This document shows, piece after piece, positions 9,431-17,812 of a stretch of 64,000 nucleotides of DNA; the stretch's first letter is position 1; each line of letters begins with the position of its first letter. The stretch is from contig JAXLVB010000001.1 of assembly GCA_046329195.1 (NCBI GenBank), forward strand, positions 124,001 through 188,000, written 5' to 3'. The notes under the pieces are model-generated. The model was not told the origin of the DNA. It worked only from the letters and a program-made list of their open reading frames with translations, and ran no database searches. The position numbers and the translations under genes are program-made. The DNA comes from JAXLVB01 sp046329195 (GTDB lineage: Bacteria > Bacteroidota > Bacteroidia > Cytophagales > Spirosomataceae).

Positions 9431-9991
9431 ATGAAACGCCTCCTCACTCGTTTTTTCTTGCTTTTGCCTGCTTTATTAATTACTTTATCAACAAAGGCAC
9501 AATTGAATACATCAGAAACGGTGATTACTTTGCCTGCAGATGGTAATGATTTGCACTATAAAATAAATGAACCCAACGTAAGGCAACGACGCACCGAATA
9601 TCCAAGTATTACCTTTAAACCCGGCGATGTGGTAGAGTTTAGGGCAGGAGGATGCGTACAAACTGGCGGCTCTGGGTTAACGTGGAAAAGATATGTAATG
9701 CCCAGCGGACCCAATAGTGACCGATTTTACCATGGCATGGTCATGATTCCAGGCATAATGACAAGCGTTGATTTTCTATCGAATCACCTAAATGGCCTTG
9801 ATGCGACAAGTGCTTGGTCAAGAAAATTTACAATTCCCAAAGATGCCAAATTTCAGGAACCATTTTTAGTGTTAGGTTACACTGATGACAATTATGATGA
9901 CAATGGCTACTGGGGTCACGACAATGGTACTCAACAACAATGTAATGGCGTAGGTAATGCTTGGTTTGAAATTTATATTCACCGCAAGTAA
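9431..9991 (+). CDS. Small secreted protein of unknown function, Vps62 gene partner
   Basis: 186 residues from ATG 9431, with a signal peptide (KRLLTRF basic start, hydrophobic core, cleavage near TKAQ). The mature part is polar with a likely beta-sandwich pattern. Notable motifs are GDVVEFRAGGCVQTGG, TWKRYV and FYHGMVMIPG, and the C-terminal part has Asp/Asn/Gly-rich DDNYDDNGYWGHDNGT. There are two cysteines that could pair. I do not recognise a named family. Carbohydrate or calcium binding would fit the composition but is only inference. It follows the Vps62-like gene by 36 bp and is closed by a very strong terminator. Confidence 0.75.
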   Translation: MKRLLTRFFLLLPALLITLSTKAQLNTSETVITLPADGNDLHYKINEPNVRQRRTEYPSITFKPGDVVEFRAGGCVQTGGSGLTWKRYVMPSGPNSDRFYHGMVMIPGIMTSVDFLSNHLNGLDATSAWSRKFTIPKDAKFQEPFLVLGYTDDNYDDNGYWGHDNGTQQQCNGVGNAWFEIYIHRK

Positions 9992-10002
9992 GCATTAACA
10001 AA

Positions 10003-10056
10003 CCAATAAATAAAAAATGCGTAGGGCACAATTCCTACGCATTTTTTATTTATTGG
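10003..10056. terminator. Strong bidirectional terminator
   Basis: A perfect 23-bp inverted repeat (10003-10025 and 10034-10056) with an 8-nt loop. The GC-rich core GCGTAGG is flanked by A and T runs on both sides, so it can end the Vps62 operon on plus and the GMC gene on minus. Confidence 0.95.
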
Positions 10057-10073
10057 TCGTCTAATCTATAATA

Positions 10074-11792
10074 CTACAAATTCTTCTTCTTCAGTTCTTT
10101 TACGGCGTAGTCAGCGGCACGAGCCGTCAGGGCCATGTAGGTAAGCGACGGGTTCACGCAAGAGGTAGATACCATAGCCGAGCCATCGGTCACAAACACG
10201 TTTTTGGCACCCCATACTTGGTTGTAGCTATTGAGCACCGACGTTTTGGGGTCACGACCCATCCGGGCCGTTCCCATTTCGTGAATAGCCATGCCCAAGT
10301 ACGAGCCGTTGTCGTAAGCAGTCACGTTTTTCAAGCCTGCTTTTTCTAACATCTCGGCGGCGTCGTTTTTCATGTCTTCACGCATTTTCTTCTCGTTTTC
10401 TTTCAATTCTGCGTCAAACACTACCGTTGGCAAGCCCCACTTGTCTTTCTTATTTTTGTCGAGATACATGCGGTTTTCGTAGTAAGGCAGGGTTTCGCCA
10501 AAGCCGCCCAAGCCCATCGTCCACGGGCCTGGTTTTGTTGCTTTTGCCTTGAGGTCGGCACCAAAGCCCATTTCGGCCACAGCACGCTGCCAGCCACCAC
10601 GGCCACCACCACCCTGATACCCAAAGCCACGTAAGTAACCACGCTTATCGTTACCGATGTTGCGATAACGAGGCAAGTAAATCCCGTTAGCCCGACGGCC
10701 AAAGAAATACTTATCGTCAAAACCCAGACCTTCGGCCACGCCCGAGGCTCCTGTACGGAAATGGTGGTCCATTAAGTTATGGCCCAACTGACCACTATCG
10801 TTACCAAACCCGTTGGGGAAACGGTTGGATGTAGAGTTGAGCAACAAGGCCGTAGAGCTAATCGTAGAGCCACACACAAACAATATTTTTGAGTAAAACT
10901 CGATGGTGGTGTTGCTTTGCGTGTCAATCACCCGCACGCCAGTAGCCCGTTGTTTTTGTTCGTCAAACAAGATTTCGGCTACGTTTGAGTACGGACGAAT
11001 GGTCAAGCGCTTGGTAGCCATAGCGGCAGGAATGGTAGCTCCATTGGAACTAAAATAGCCTCCGTACGGGCAGCCTCGGCTACACAAGTTACGGTACTGA
11101 CAAGCGCCCCGTCCTACTTTTTGGTGCCATTCTTCGGCCTTTGTTAGGTTGGCCACACGTCCTACGGTAAGCACACGCCCCGGAAAACTCGACTCGATTT
11201 TACCCTTCACGTGCTTTTCGACACAGTACATTTCCATGGGTGGCAAAAACACGCCGTCGGGCAACTGCGCCAAGCCCAGTTTCTCGCCCGAAATCCCGGC
11301 AAATTTCTCTACGTAATCGTACCACGGTGCTATGTCGGCGTAGCGAATAGGCCAGTCAATGGCAATCCCTTCTTTGGCGTTGGCTTCAAAGTCAATATCA
11401 CCTAAGCGATACGACTGCCGTCCCCACATGATTGACTTTCCGCCCACGATGTTAGGCCGAAACCAGTCAAAACGTTTGACTTCGCTGTAAGGCGCATCCA
11501 TGTCGTCATACCAGTACGAAGCGTTGTATTCGCTGTAGGGATAATCACGCTTCAAGAACGGATGCGTATCTTTTTGCTCTTCGGTGATGCGGCCACGGTG
11601 GGCAAAGTCCCAAGGATGTTTCATGGCCGACTCGTAACCTGCCACGTGCTCAAGAGGGCGTCCTCGTTCGAGCATCAATACTTTTAAGCCTTTTTCGGTC
11701 AGCTCTTTGGCTGCCCAGCCGCCCGAAACACCCGAACCCACCACAATGGCATCGTAGGTATTTTGGTCTGCTGCTTTATTATTGAGATACAT
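10074..11792 (-). CDS. GMC-family FAD oxidoreductase (sugar/alcohol dehydrogenase large subunit)
   Basis: 572 residues from ATG 11792; an upstream in-frame start at 11900 would overlap the preceding gene and add 36 atypical residues. The Rossmann FAD motif GSGVSG is at 19-24, followed by LMLERG. A GMC C-terminal region has IHEMGTARMG and NPSLTYMALT. Cysteines in GACQYRNLCSRGCPYGG resemble the Cys-rich insert of gluconate/sorbitol dehydrogenase-type GMC enzymes. It likely oxidises a sugar or polyol in the periplasm and passes electrons to a membrane carrier. It is paired 65 bp downstream of the subunit-3-like gene, the standard Bacteroidota arrangement. It has no signal peptide of its own and may be carried by its partner. 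Confidence 0.9.
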   Translation of the reverse strand: MYLNNKAADQNTYDAIVVGSGVSGGWAAKELTEKGLKVLMLERGRPLEHVAGYESAMKHPWDFAHRGRITEEQKDTHPFLKRDYPYSEYNASYWYDDMDAPYSEVKRFDWFRPNIVGGKSIMWGRQSYRLGDIDFEANAKEGIAIDWPIRYADIAPWYDYVEKFAGISGEKLGLAQLPDGVFLPPMEMYCVEKHVKGKIESSFPGRVLTVGRVANLTKAEEWHQKVGRGACQYRNLCSRGCPYGGYFSSNGATIPAAMATKRLTIRPYSNVAEILFDEQKQRATGVRVIDTQSNTTIEFYSKILFVCGSTISSTALLLNSTSNRFPNGFGNDSGQLGHNLMDHHFRTGASGVAEGLGFDDKYFFGRRANGIYLPRYRNIGNDKRGYLRGFGYQGGGGRGGWQRAVAEMGFGADLKAKATKPGPWTMGLGGFGETLPYYENRMYLDKNKKDKWGLPTVVFDAELKENEKKMREDMKNDAAEMLEKAGLKNVTAYDNGSYLGMAIHEMGTARMGRDPKTSVLNSYNQVWGAKNVFVTDGSAMVSTSCVNPSLTYMALTARAADYAVKELKKKNL

Positions 11793-11857
11793 GATTTCGG
11801 TTGAATGATAGAATGAATGAATGGTAGAGTGAATGGGATAAAACTGGTGTCGAAGGT

Positions 11858-12436
11858 TTAGGTTGCCCAAGCCTTTTGGCCAGGTTTCAAGTCGGTACAT
11901 CCTTCAAAGCGACCCGGTACCCACTCATAAGCCAAAGCCTTGGTACATCCGATTTCGGAAGTGAAATACCCAAACAAAGTCAGTTCTTTGATCATGAACC
12001 AAAACGCTTGTTCCTTCACTCCGGCTTGGCGGTCGGCAATGGCATTCGATTCTTCAATTTTCAGAACTACAGTACGCTGGTCGTTAGTAGCCTGCACAAA
12101 CGACTTTCCGAAAGCGGCCTTGCACTCACGGTCCACTTTGGCCAAGCCTGCCTTGAAGCGGTCTTGGTAGTCTTTGGGGTAGCAGTCACTTACCAATGTA
12201 TTAATAAAAGGCCCCACGCCAGCCTCTTTGGCACCACCTGAGTCAGCAGTAGTTGGGATAATCACATCAGCGATTTCGGCAATGAGCGCTACCTGCTCAG
12301 GGCTAAACACCAACGGAGCAGCACCGGGCGTTTGACCTAGCGTGCGGGGGTTGTTGAGCATATCGGCCAGTGCCGGAGTAGTCAGCATCCCGCCCATCAT
12401 CACTGCCACCATTTGGAGGGCATCTCTGCGGTTCAT
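11858..12436 (-). CDS. Gluconate 2-dehydrogenase subunit 3 family protein
   Basis: 192 residues from ATG 12436 (the first in-frame start at 12502 is earlier and lacks a sensible N-terminus). The N-terminus NRRDALQMVAVMMGGM is Tat-like, with twin arginines before a hydrophobic stretch. The remaining sequence has LIAEIADVIIPTTADSGGAKEAGVGPFI, typical of this small-subunit family, split here as IAEIADVIIPT then GAKEAGVGPFI. It usually helps export and membrane attachment of the GMC catalytic subunit encoded next. The final residues overlap the untranslated leader of that gene, suggesting one operon. Confidence 0.88.
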   Translation of the reverse strand: MNRRDALQMVAVMMGGMLTTPALADMLNNPRTLGQTPGAAPLVFSPEQVALIAEIADVIIPTTADSGGAKEAGVGPFINTLVSDCYPKDYQDRFKAGLAKVDRECKAAFGKSFVQATNDQRTVVLKIEESNAIADRQAGVKEQAFWFMIKELTLFGYFTSEIGCTKALAYEWVPGRFEGCTDLKPGQKAWAT

Positions 12437-12798
12437 AGTTACAATAGTAGGAGTAAAAGTTGATTGCCCAATTTCCCCATTATCAGGCAAAACACTAAAC
12501 ATAGCTCCTTTGGGGGAAGAGGAGTTTTTGAATCGAAAATTACAGGGAATCGGTTTTAATCCAAAATTTTATTTGAAAAAGACGACAAACCGACAATTTT
12601 TCTCGAACAAATGTATTTCACAACTCTTTGTGGCGTGTTTTTGTTGTAATAAGTACTCCGTAGATTTTGGTCTAGCCTTTACACTTTTAACAAGAGTAGC
12701 ACTTTATTGAAAGCTTGTCAATTGAACCCCCTGATCATTGTAAAAATTGTAACAAAATAAGATTTTTACAAGATTTTTGAAATTTTATGCAAAAAATG
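12437..12798. other. Intergenic region between divergent operons
   Basis: No convincing gene. On the minus strand TACATTTG (12615-12608) could be the -7 element of the gluconate-dehydrogenase-type operon, but no good -33 element accompanies it. The remainder is AT-rich without obvious repeats. Confidence 0.4.
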
Positions 12799-12830
12799 TT
12801 TGGAGACAAAACAGATAACTTCGTTATTTG
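12799..12830 (+). promoter_or_regulatory. Candidate promoter of the ilv leader transcript
   Basis: TTTG (12799-12802), 20 nt, GTTATTTG (12823-12830). The second element deviates from TAnnTTTG at two positions, but the spacing is ideal and the predicted start near 12837 lies just ahead of the leader peptide. Confidence 0.4.
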
Positions 12831-12859
12831 CAAAACAAAATCGTGATTTACTCAGCAAC

Positions 12860-12913
12860 ATGCGAAATAATATTGTAGTGGTGGTAATTTTCGTGCTCAG
12901 CCAATTGGTGTGA
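12860..12913 (+). CDS. ilv operon leader peptide
   Basis: A 17-codon open frame, MRNNIVVVVIFVLSQLV, starting at ATG 12860. Ten of 17 residues are Val, Ile or Leu, including a run of four Val codons followed by Ile. These are the end products of the genes that follow. The last codons and stop contain TTGGTGTGAG (12905-12914), the exact complement of CTCACACCAA (12947-12956) in the loop and left arm of the downstream terminator. That is the standard geometry of ribosome-mediated attenuation: stalling on Val/Ile codons leaves TTGGTGTGAG free to form the antiterminator, while translation to the stop masks it and lets the terminator fold. No alternative explanation fits the composition and pairing as well. 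Confidence 0.88.
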   Translation: MRNNIVVVVIFVLSQLV

Positions 12914-12976
12914 GGCAGGATTCTTTTACTACCCAAAAAGACCTTTCTCACACCAAGCGAGAAAGGTCTTTTTTTT
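12905..12976 (+). promoter_or_regulatory. Transcription attenuator of the ilv operon
   Basis: Antiterminator arms TTGGTGTGAG (12905-12914) and CTCACACCAA (12947-12956) compete with terminator arms GACCTTTCTC (12940-12949) and GAGAAAGGTC (12959-12968), followed by eight Ts (12969-12976). The two structures share 12947-12949 and the loop, so they exclude each other. Confidence 0.85.
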
Positions 12977-13066
12977 ATAGCCTTTTCGTGGTGTAAGTAA
13001 AGAAGCACTATAACCAAACAAGCCATAAAAACAGCCTTGTGTTGACTAAATAATTGTACGTAACCT

Positions 13067-14746
13067 ATGTCTCAACTCAACCGATACAGCCGAACGCTCA
13101 CTCAAGACGTAACCAATCCAGCCGCTCAAGCCATGCTTTATGGCATTGGCCTCACTGAAGACGACCTCAAAAAACCCCAAATCGGCATTGCCAGCACAGG
13201 TTATGAAGGAAACCCTTGTAACATGCACCTCAACGGCCTGTCGGTCTATGTAAAAAAAGGTATTCAAGAAAACGACATGGTGGGTTTGATTTTCAATACC
13301 ATCGGTGTGTCAGATGGCATGACCAACGGCAACGATGGTATGAGCTACTCGCTCCCCAGCCGTGATGTCATTGCCGACAGTATCGAAACCGTGGTGGGTG
13401 CTCAATGGTACGACGGCGTGATTGCCGTGGTCGGTTGCGACAAAAACATGCCCGGCGCCATGATGGCCTTCGGGCGGCTCAATCGACCTGCTATGATGGT
13501 CTATGGCGGCACCATTCGGTCGGGTAGTTACAAAGGTCAAAAGCTCGACATTGTGTCGGCGTTTGAAGCACTTGGCAAAAAGTTTGCAGGAAACATCTCA
13601 GACGAAGACTTCAAAGGCGTGATTCAGAATTCGATACCCGGTCAGGGTGCCTGCGGAGGGATGTACACAGCCAACACGATGGCGTCGAGTATTGAAGCGA
13701 TGGGTATGAGCTTGCCTCTGAGCAGTACCTACCCAGCCACACACGAAGGCAAGCTGCAAGAATGTGTGAAAATTGGGGCTGCCATGAAAAACCTGTTAGA
13801 GAAGAACATCCTGCCTCGTGATATTATGACTCGCAAGGCGTTTGAAAACGCTATCACCGTGGTGATGGCGCTGGGAGGCTCTACCAATGCCGTGTTGCAC
13901 TATTTGGCTATTGCCAAGTCGGCGGGAGTTTCGCTTACTCAAGACGACATCCAGCAGATTTCGGACCGAACCCCCCTCATTGCCGACCTCAAGCCTTCTG
14001 GAAAATACTACATGGAAGACTTGCTGAGTATCGGAGGTGTGCCTGCCGTGATGAAATATTTGTACCAAAATGGCCTCATTCACGGCGATTCCCTCACCGT
14101 AACGGGCAAGACTGTAGCTGAAAATTTAGCCGAAGCACCTGACTTAGACTTTGAAAATCAAACCATTATCCGTACCTTAGATAATCCAATCAAGAAAACG
14201 GGACATATTCAGATTCTATATGGCAATTTGGCAACGGGTGGAGCCGTTGCTAAAATTACCGGCAAAGAAGGCGAGCGGTTTGAGGGAATTGCCAAAGTGT
14301 GCGAGCGAGAAGAAGAGGTGATCGAGTACTTGTCGAAAGGCGAAATCAAGCCAGGGCATGTTATCGTGATTCGGAACGAAGGCCCCAAAGGTGGTCCTGG
14401 TATGCCCGAAATGCTCAAGCCTACTTCGGCGGTAATGGGTGCAGGGCTGGGCGACAAGGTGGCCATGATTACCGACGGTCGTTTCTCAGGAGGTACGCAT
14501 GGGTTTGTGGTGGGTCACGTCACGCCCGAAGCCCAAGAAGGCGGCAACATTGCCTTGGTGCAAGATGGCGACCGCATTACGATTGATGCCATTAACAATG
14601 TGCTGCAAGTGCACGTATCAGACGAAGAGTTGGCCGAACGCCGCAAAAACTGGAAGCCTACCCCTTCGACATTTACACAAGGAATCTTACGAAAATACAT
14701 CAAGAACGTTTCCCCAGCCAGCGAAGGCTGCGTGACGGATGCGTAG
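13067..14746 (+). CDS. ilvD: Dihydroxy-acid dehydratase
   Basis: 559 residues, normal for IlvD. It dehydrates 2,3-dihydroxyisovalerate and its isoleucine-pathway homologue to the 2-oxo acids in the cytoplasm. The iron-sulfur cysteines C51 (NPCNMH), C124 (VGCDKNMPG) and C196 (GQGACGGMYT) are all present. Other family blocks are GVSDGMTNGNDGM, PSRDVIADS and the C-terminal RFSGGTHGFVVGHV. First structural gene of the attenuated ilv operon, with the ATG 91 nt beyond the terminator T-run. It is followed 28 bp later by a TonB-domain gene. Confidence 0.98.
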   Translation: MSQLNRYSRTLTQDVTNPAAQAMLYGIGLTEDDLKKPQIGIASTGYEGNPCNMHLNGLSVYVKKGIQENDMVGLIFNTIGVSDGMTNGNDGMSYSLPSRDVIADSIETVVGAQWYDGVIAVVGCDKNMPGAMMAFGRLNRPAMMVYGGTIRSGSYKGQKLDIVSAFEALGKKFAGNISDEDFKGVIQNSIPGQGACGGMYTANTMASSIEAMGMSLPLSSTYPATHEGKLQECVKIGAAMKNLLEKNILPRDIMTRKAFENAITVVMALGGSTNAVLHYLAIAKSAGVSLTQDDIQQISDRTPLIADLKPSGKYYMEDLLSIGGVPAVMKYLYQNGLIHGDSLTVTGKTVAENLAEAPDLDFENQTIIRTLDNPIKKTGHIQILYGNLATGGAVAKITGKEGERFEGIAKVCEREEEVIEYLSKGEIKPGHVIVIRNEGPKGGPGMPEMLKPTSAVMGAGLGDKVAMITDGRFSGGTHGFVVGHVTPEAQEGGNIALVQDGDRITIDAINNVLQVHVSDEELAERRKNWKPTPSTFTQGILRKYIKNVSPASEGCVTDA

Positions 14747-14774
14747 ATGTTGTTAGATTTTTTTCCGTTATCCT

Positions 14775-15533
14775 ATGAAAAAGTTACTGTCCCTTATTTT
14801 TACTTTTTGTGCTTGGGAAACGATGGCTCAACCTAAAACAGATACGTTGACTGTTTTCTTGGGAAAAAATAGAAAAGTAATTGGTTTCATAGATAACAGT
14901 AAAAAACTAACTGGAAGTAGTGAAGGAGCCATTCTCCAACGAAAAATGTTCATTTCGAAGGATAGCTTATATGAAGTTCGTGATTTTAATACGAGCGGGC
15001 AGTTGTTTATGACCGGAAAGTACATAAACCCTGAGAGCGAACTTAAACATGGTTTATTTACTTGGTATTATCCTGATGGGGCAAAACGTAAAACTACTTT
15101 TTATGTAAAAAATCGAATCGTTGGCGATGTTTTCTCATACGACAACGACGGGAAGTTAGAAAGTAGAATGGTTTATGACTCATTGGGCGATTTGAAGGAA
15201 GAACATTTATTTGCTGAAAATGGCGTAGAAACTATCGTAAAACTCCCAACTTTTAACGGAGGACCGTTTGAACTATACCGATTTTTAGGGCAAAATATAC
15301 GCTATCCCTCAGAAGCTCATAGAGGTGGCATTCAGGGTAAAGTTTTGGTGAGCTTTAACGTCTGTGCGGATGGTACACTTTGTGATTTTGAAGTTCTAAA
15401 CTCCCCACATGAACAACTGTCTAAAGAAGCCATTAGGGTTATTCAAAAAATGCCTAAGTGGATTCCAGGCGAAAGAGACGGCCAGAAAGAAAAAATGAAG
15501 TTTACACTACCTGTCAACTTCTCGATAAGGTAA
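14775..15533 (+). CDS. TonB C-terminal-domain protein with MORN-like N-terminal part, inside the ilv operon
   Basis: 252 residues with a signal peptide (MKKLLSLIFTFCAW... to MAQ). Residues about 50-145 resemble the MORN/YwqK-like repeats (GKYINPESELKHGLFTWYYPDG). Residues about 160-252 form a TonB C-terminal domain: QNIRYPSEAHRGGIQGKVLVSF, here noted as its two halves IRYPSEA and GIQGKVLVSF, then IQKMPKWIPG. No N-terminal TonB membrane anchor with a proline-rich spacer is seen, so it is more likely a stand-alone periplasmic protein than a true energy transducer. It has no evident role in amino acid synthesis and sits between ilvD and ilvB. Confidence 0.85.
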   Translation: MKKLLSLIFTFCAWETMAQPKTDTLTVFLGKNRKVIGFIDNSKKLTGSSEGAILQRKMFISKDSLYEVRDFNTSGQLFMTGKYINPESELKHGLFTWYYPDGAKRKTTFYVKNRIVGDVFSYDNDGKLESRMVYDSLGDLKEEHLFAENGVETIVKLPTFNGGPFELYRFLGQNIRYPSEAHRGGIQGKVLVSFNVCADGTLCDFEVLNSPHEQLSKEAIRVIQKMPKWIPGERDGQKEKMKFTLPVNFSIR

Positions 15534-15589
15534 ACGATTTTTGAAAAGTACGCCATCATGGCAAAGAGAATTTAACCAACAGTATTCCA

Positions 15590-17368
15590 ATGGGACAATA
15601 CCTGCAATCTATGGAAGAACAACCCGTCGAGACCGAGCAGTTGTTCGTAACCGGTGCTGAGGCTATTATGAAATCGCTTGTAGCCGAAGGCGTAGATACC
15701 ATCTTTGGTTATCCGGGTGGCGCCATTATGCCCACTTATGATGCCCTCTACCACTATCACGACGAAGAAGCCGTAGGCGAGCAAAAACCTCGTAAGGGTA
15801 AGCTCAAGCACATTTTGGTGCGTCACGAGCAAGGTGCTGCTCACGCCGCCGAAGGCTACGGTCGTATCACTGGGCGGGCAGGGGTCTGCTTGGTTACTTC
15901 TGGCCCTGGAGCTACCAACTTGGTCACAGGTATTGCCGATGCCCTCATTGATTCTACGCCGATGGTGTGTATCATTGGTCAGGTCAAAACCAACTTGTTG
16001 GGTACTGATGCCTTCCAAGAAACCGACGTGATTGGCATGACCATGCCCATTACCAAATGGAACTACCAAATCACCGACCCTAACGAAATTCCTGACGCCA
16101 TCGCCAAGGCATTTTATATAGCCCAAACAGGACGCCCCGGCCCCGTTGTGTTGGACATTACCCGCACGGCCCAAGCCGACAAGATGACCAAGCCATTTAG
16201 TTATCAAAAGTGCGAACGGATTGTTAGCTATCGTCCTCGTTATCAGCCCAAAATTGAGCAAATCCAAGAAGCCGCCAAACTCATCAACCGCTCTAAGCGG
16301 CCGTTTATTGTGTTTGGCCACGGCGTGCTCATTTCGGGTGCACAAGACGAACTCAAAGCATTTGTCGAAAAAACGGGCATCCCTTGCGCCAGCACGCTAT
16401 TGGGTCTATCGGCCTTTGACGTAGAGCATCCGCTTTATGCAGGCTGGTTGGGTATGCACGGCAACTATGGCACCAATGTACTGACCAACTCTTGCGACGT
16501 ACTCATTGCCATTGGGATGCGCTTTGACGACCGGGTAACAGGCGACCTGAGCACCTACGCCAAGCAAGCCAAGGTGGTTCATATTGAGATTGACCCTGCC
16601 GAAATTGACAAAAACGTGAAAGCCCACGCCCCAGTGGTAGGCGATGCCAAATTGGCCTTGCAAATGATAATGCCTTTCGTCAAAGAAAACACCCACCCCG
16701 AATGGCGTGAATTGTTTAAAAAATACGACGATGAGGAGTTTGAGAAAGTAACCCAGCGGGAATTGCACCACGATGGCACTAAAATCAAAATGGCCGAGAC
16801 GGTTGCCATGATTTCTCAAAAAACCAAAGGTGAAGCCGTCATTGTGGCCGACGTGGGTCAGCACCAAATGGTGGCGGCTCGGTATTATCGGTTCAAAAAA
16901 CCCAATAGCTACATTACTTCAGGTGGCTTAGGTACAATGGGTTATGCGCTTCCGGCCTCGTTTGGCGTGAAAGTAGGCGACCCTTCTCGTGAGGTAATCG
17001 CCGTGATTGGCGACGGATGCTTCCAAATGACCATCCAAGAGTTAGGAACCATTGCCCAAAGTGGGTTGCCCGTCAAAATCGTAATTCTCAACAATAACTT
17101 CTTAGGGATGGTGCGCCAGTGGCAAGAGTTGTTCTTTGAACGCCGCTACAGTTTTGTTGAATTGCAAAATCCTGATTTTGTGACCATTGCCAAGGGTTTT
17201 GGTATTGACGGACACACGGTGTCGGAGCGAGATAAACTCAGTGAATCAGTTGACAAAATGCTCGCTTCTAACAAGCCCTACTTGCTCGAAGTAATCTGCG
17301 AAAAAGAAGAAAACGTGTTCCCGATGATTCCGGCAGGAATGTGTGTTACTAAAATCAGATTGGAGTAG
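15590..17368 (+). CDS. ilvB: Acetolactate synthase large subunit
   Basis: 592 residues. ThDP-dependent enzyme joining two pyruvates (or pyruvate and 2-oxobutyrate). The N-terminal part has FGYPGGAIMPTYD and the catalytic glutamate region LVRHEQGAAHAAEGYGR. The middle FAD/DHS-like domain carries GWLGMHGNYGTN and GMRFDDRVTGD. The C-terminal ThDP motif runs from GDGCFQMTIQELGTI to NNNFLGMVRQW. It works with IlvN, encoded 444 nt downstream after an intervening small gene. The ATG at 15590 was kept; an ATG seven codons later is an alternative. Confidence 0.97.
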   Translation: MGQYLQSMEEQPVETEQLFVTGAEAIMKSLVAEGVDTIFGYPGGAIMPTYDALYHYHDEEAVGEQKPRKGKLKHILVRHEQGAAHAAEGYGRITGRAGVCLVTSGPGATNLVTGIADALIDSTPMVCIIGQVKTNLLGTDAFQETDVIGMTMPITKWNYQITDPNEIPDAIAKAFYIAQTGRPGPVVLDITRTAQADKMTKPFSYQKCERIVSYRPRYQPKIEQIQEAAKLINRSKRPFIVFGHGVLISGAQDELKAFVEKTGIPCASTLLGLSAFDVEHPLYAGWLGMHGNYGTNVLTNSCDVLIAIGMRFDDRVTGDLSTYAKQAKVVHIEIDPAEIDKNVKAHAPVVGDAKLALQMIMPFVKENTHPEWRELFKKYDDEEFEKVTQRELHHDGTKIKMAETVAMISQKTKGEAVIVADVGQHQMVAARYYRFKKPNSYITSGGLGTMGYALPASFGVKVGDPSREVIAVIGDGCFQMTIQELGTIAQSGLPVKIVILNNNFLGMVRQWQELFFERRYSFVELQNPDFVTIAKGFGIDGHTVSERDKLSESVDKMLASNKPYLLEVICEKEENVFPMIPAGMCVTKIRLE

Positions 17369-17406
17369 TTTGACAGTAAAAACCAGTTCTTAATCAAGTG
17401 TTCACC

Positions 17407-17811
17407 ATGAGTTCCATCATTTATATGGGGATAAATGCACCTCGTATTCATCAAGAAATCATTGCAAAATTGGTTTATGGAGGTACTTATTTCTACAAAA
17501 ACGGAGAAAGTACCTTGTTTCCGTATCCTGAAACGATGATTGATGAAAGCGAAACAAGCCCTGTACCCGATGTAATGCTAGTGAACCGTGAAACTGATTT
17601 AGCCGAAGTCATTATTGAAATTACCCACACACAAGGCGTAAAAAAAGATACAGAAAAGGTAAAAGAGCTGATGCGAGACTACAACGTAAAAGAAGGGTTT
17701 GTGTATGATTACAAACTTAAGATTTGGACAAAAATCGTTGATGGTCAAGCGCTTGCCAGCTCTTACTGCGATGCACTAAAGTATGACTTGAATAATTTTT
17801 TGATTGACTAA
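17407..17811 (+). CDS. Uma2-like (DUF820) PD-(D/E)xK nuclease-fold protein within the ilv operon
   Basis: 134 residues from ATG 17407 (GTG 17398 is in frame). The core SPVPDVMLVN then AEVIIEIT is the PD...(E)x(T) pattern of Uma2/DUF820 proteins, and the trailing KDTEKVKELMRDYNVKEGFVYD matches their Dxx K..Y..gv.ey region. The usual catalytic Lys of ExK is Thr here (EIT), so activity is doubtful. It is shorter than typical Uma2 proteins (about 180-200). It sits between ilvB and ilvN, 2 bp before the latter's start, and must be translated from the operon mRNA. Function unknown. Confidence 0.65.
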   Translation: MSSIIYMGINAPRIHQEIIAKLVYGGTYFYKNGESTLFPYPETMIDESETSPVPDVMLVNRETDLAEVIIEITHTQGVKKDTEKVKELMRDYNVKEGFVYDYKLKIWTKIVDGQALASSYCDALKYDLNNFLID

Positions 17812-17812
17812 C

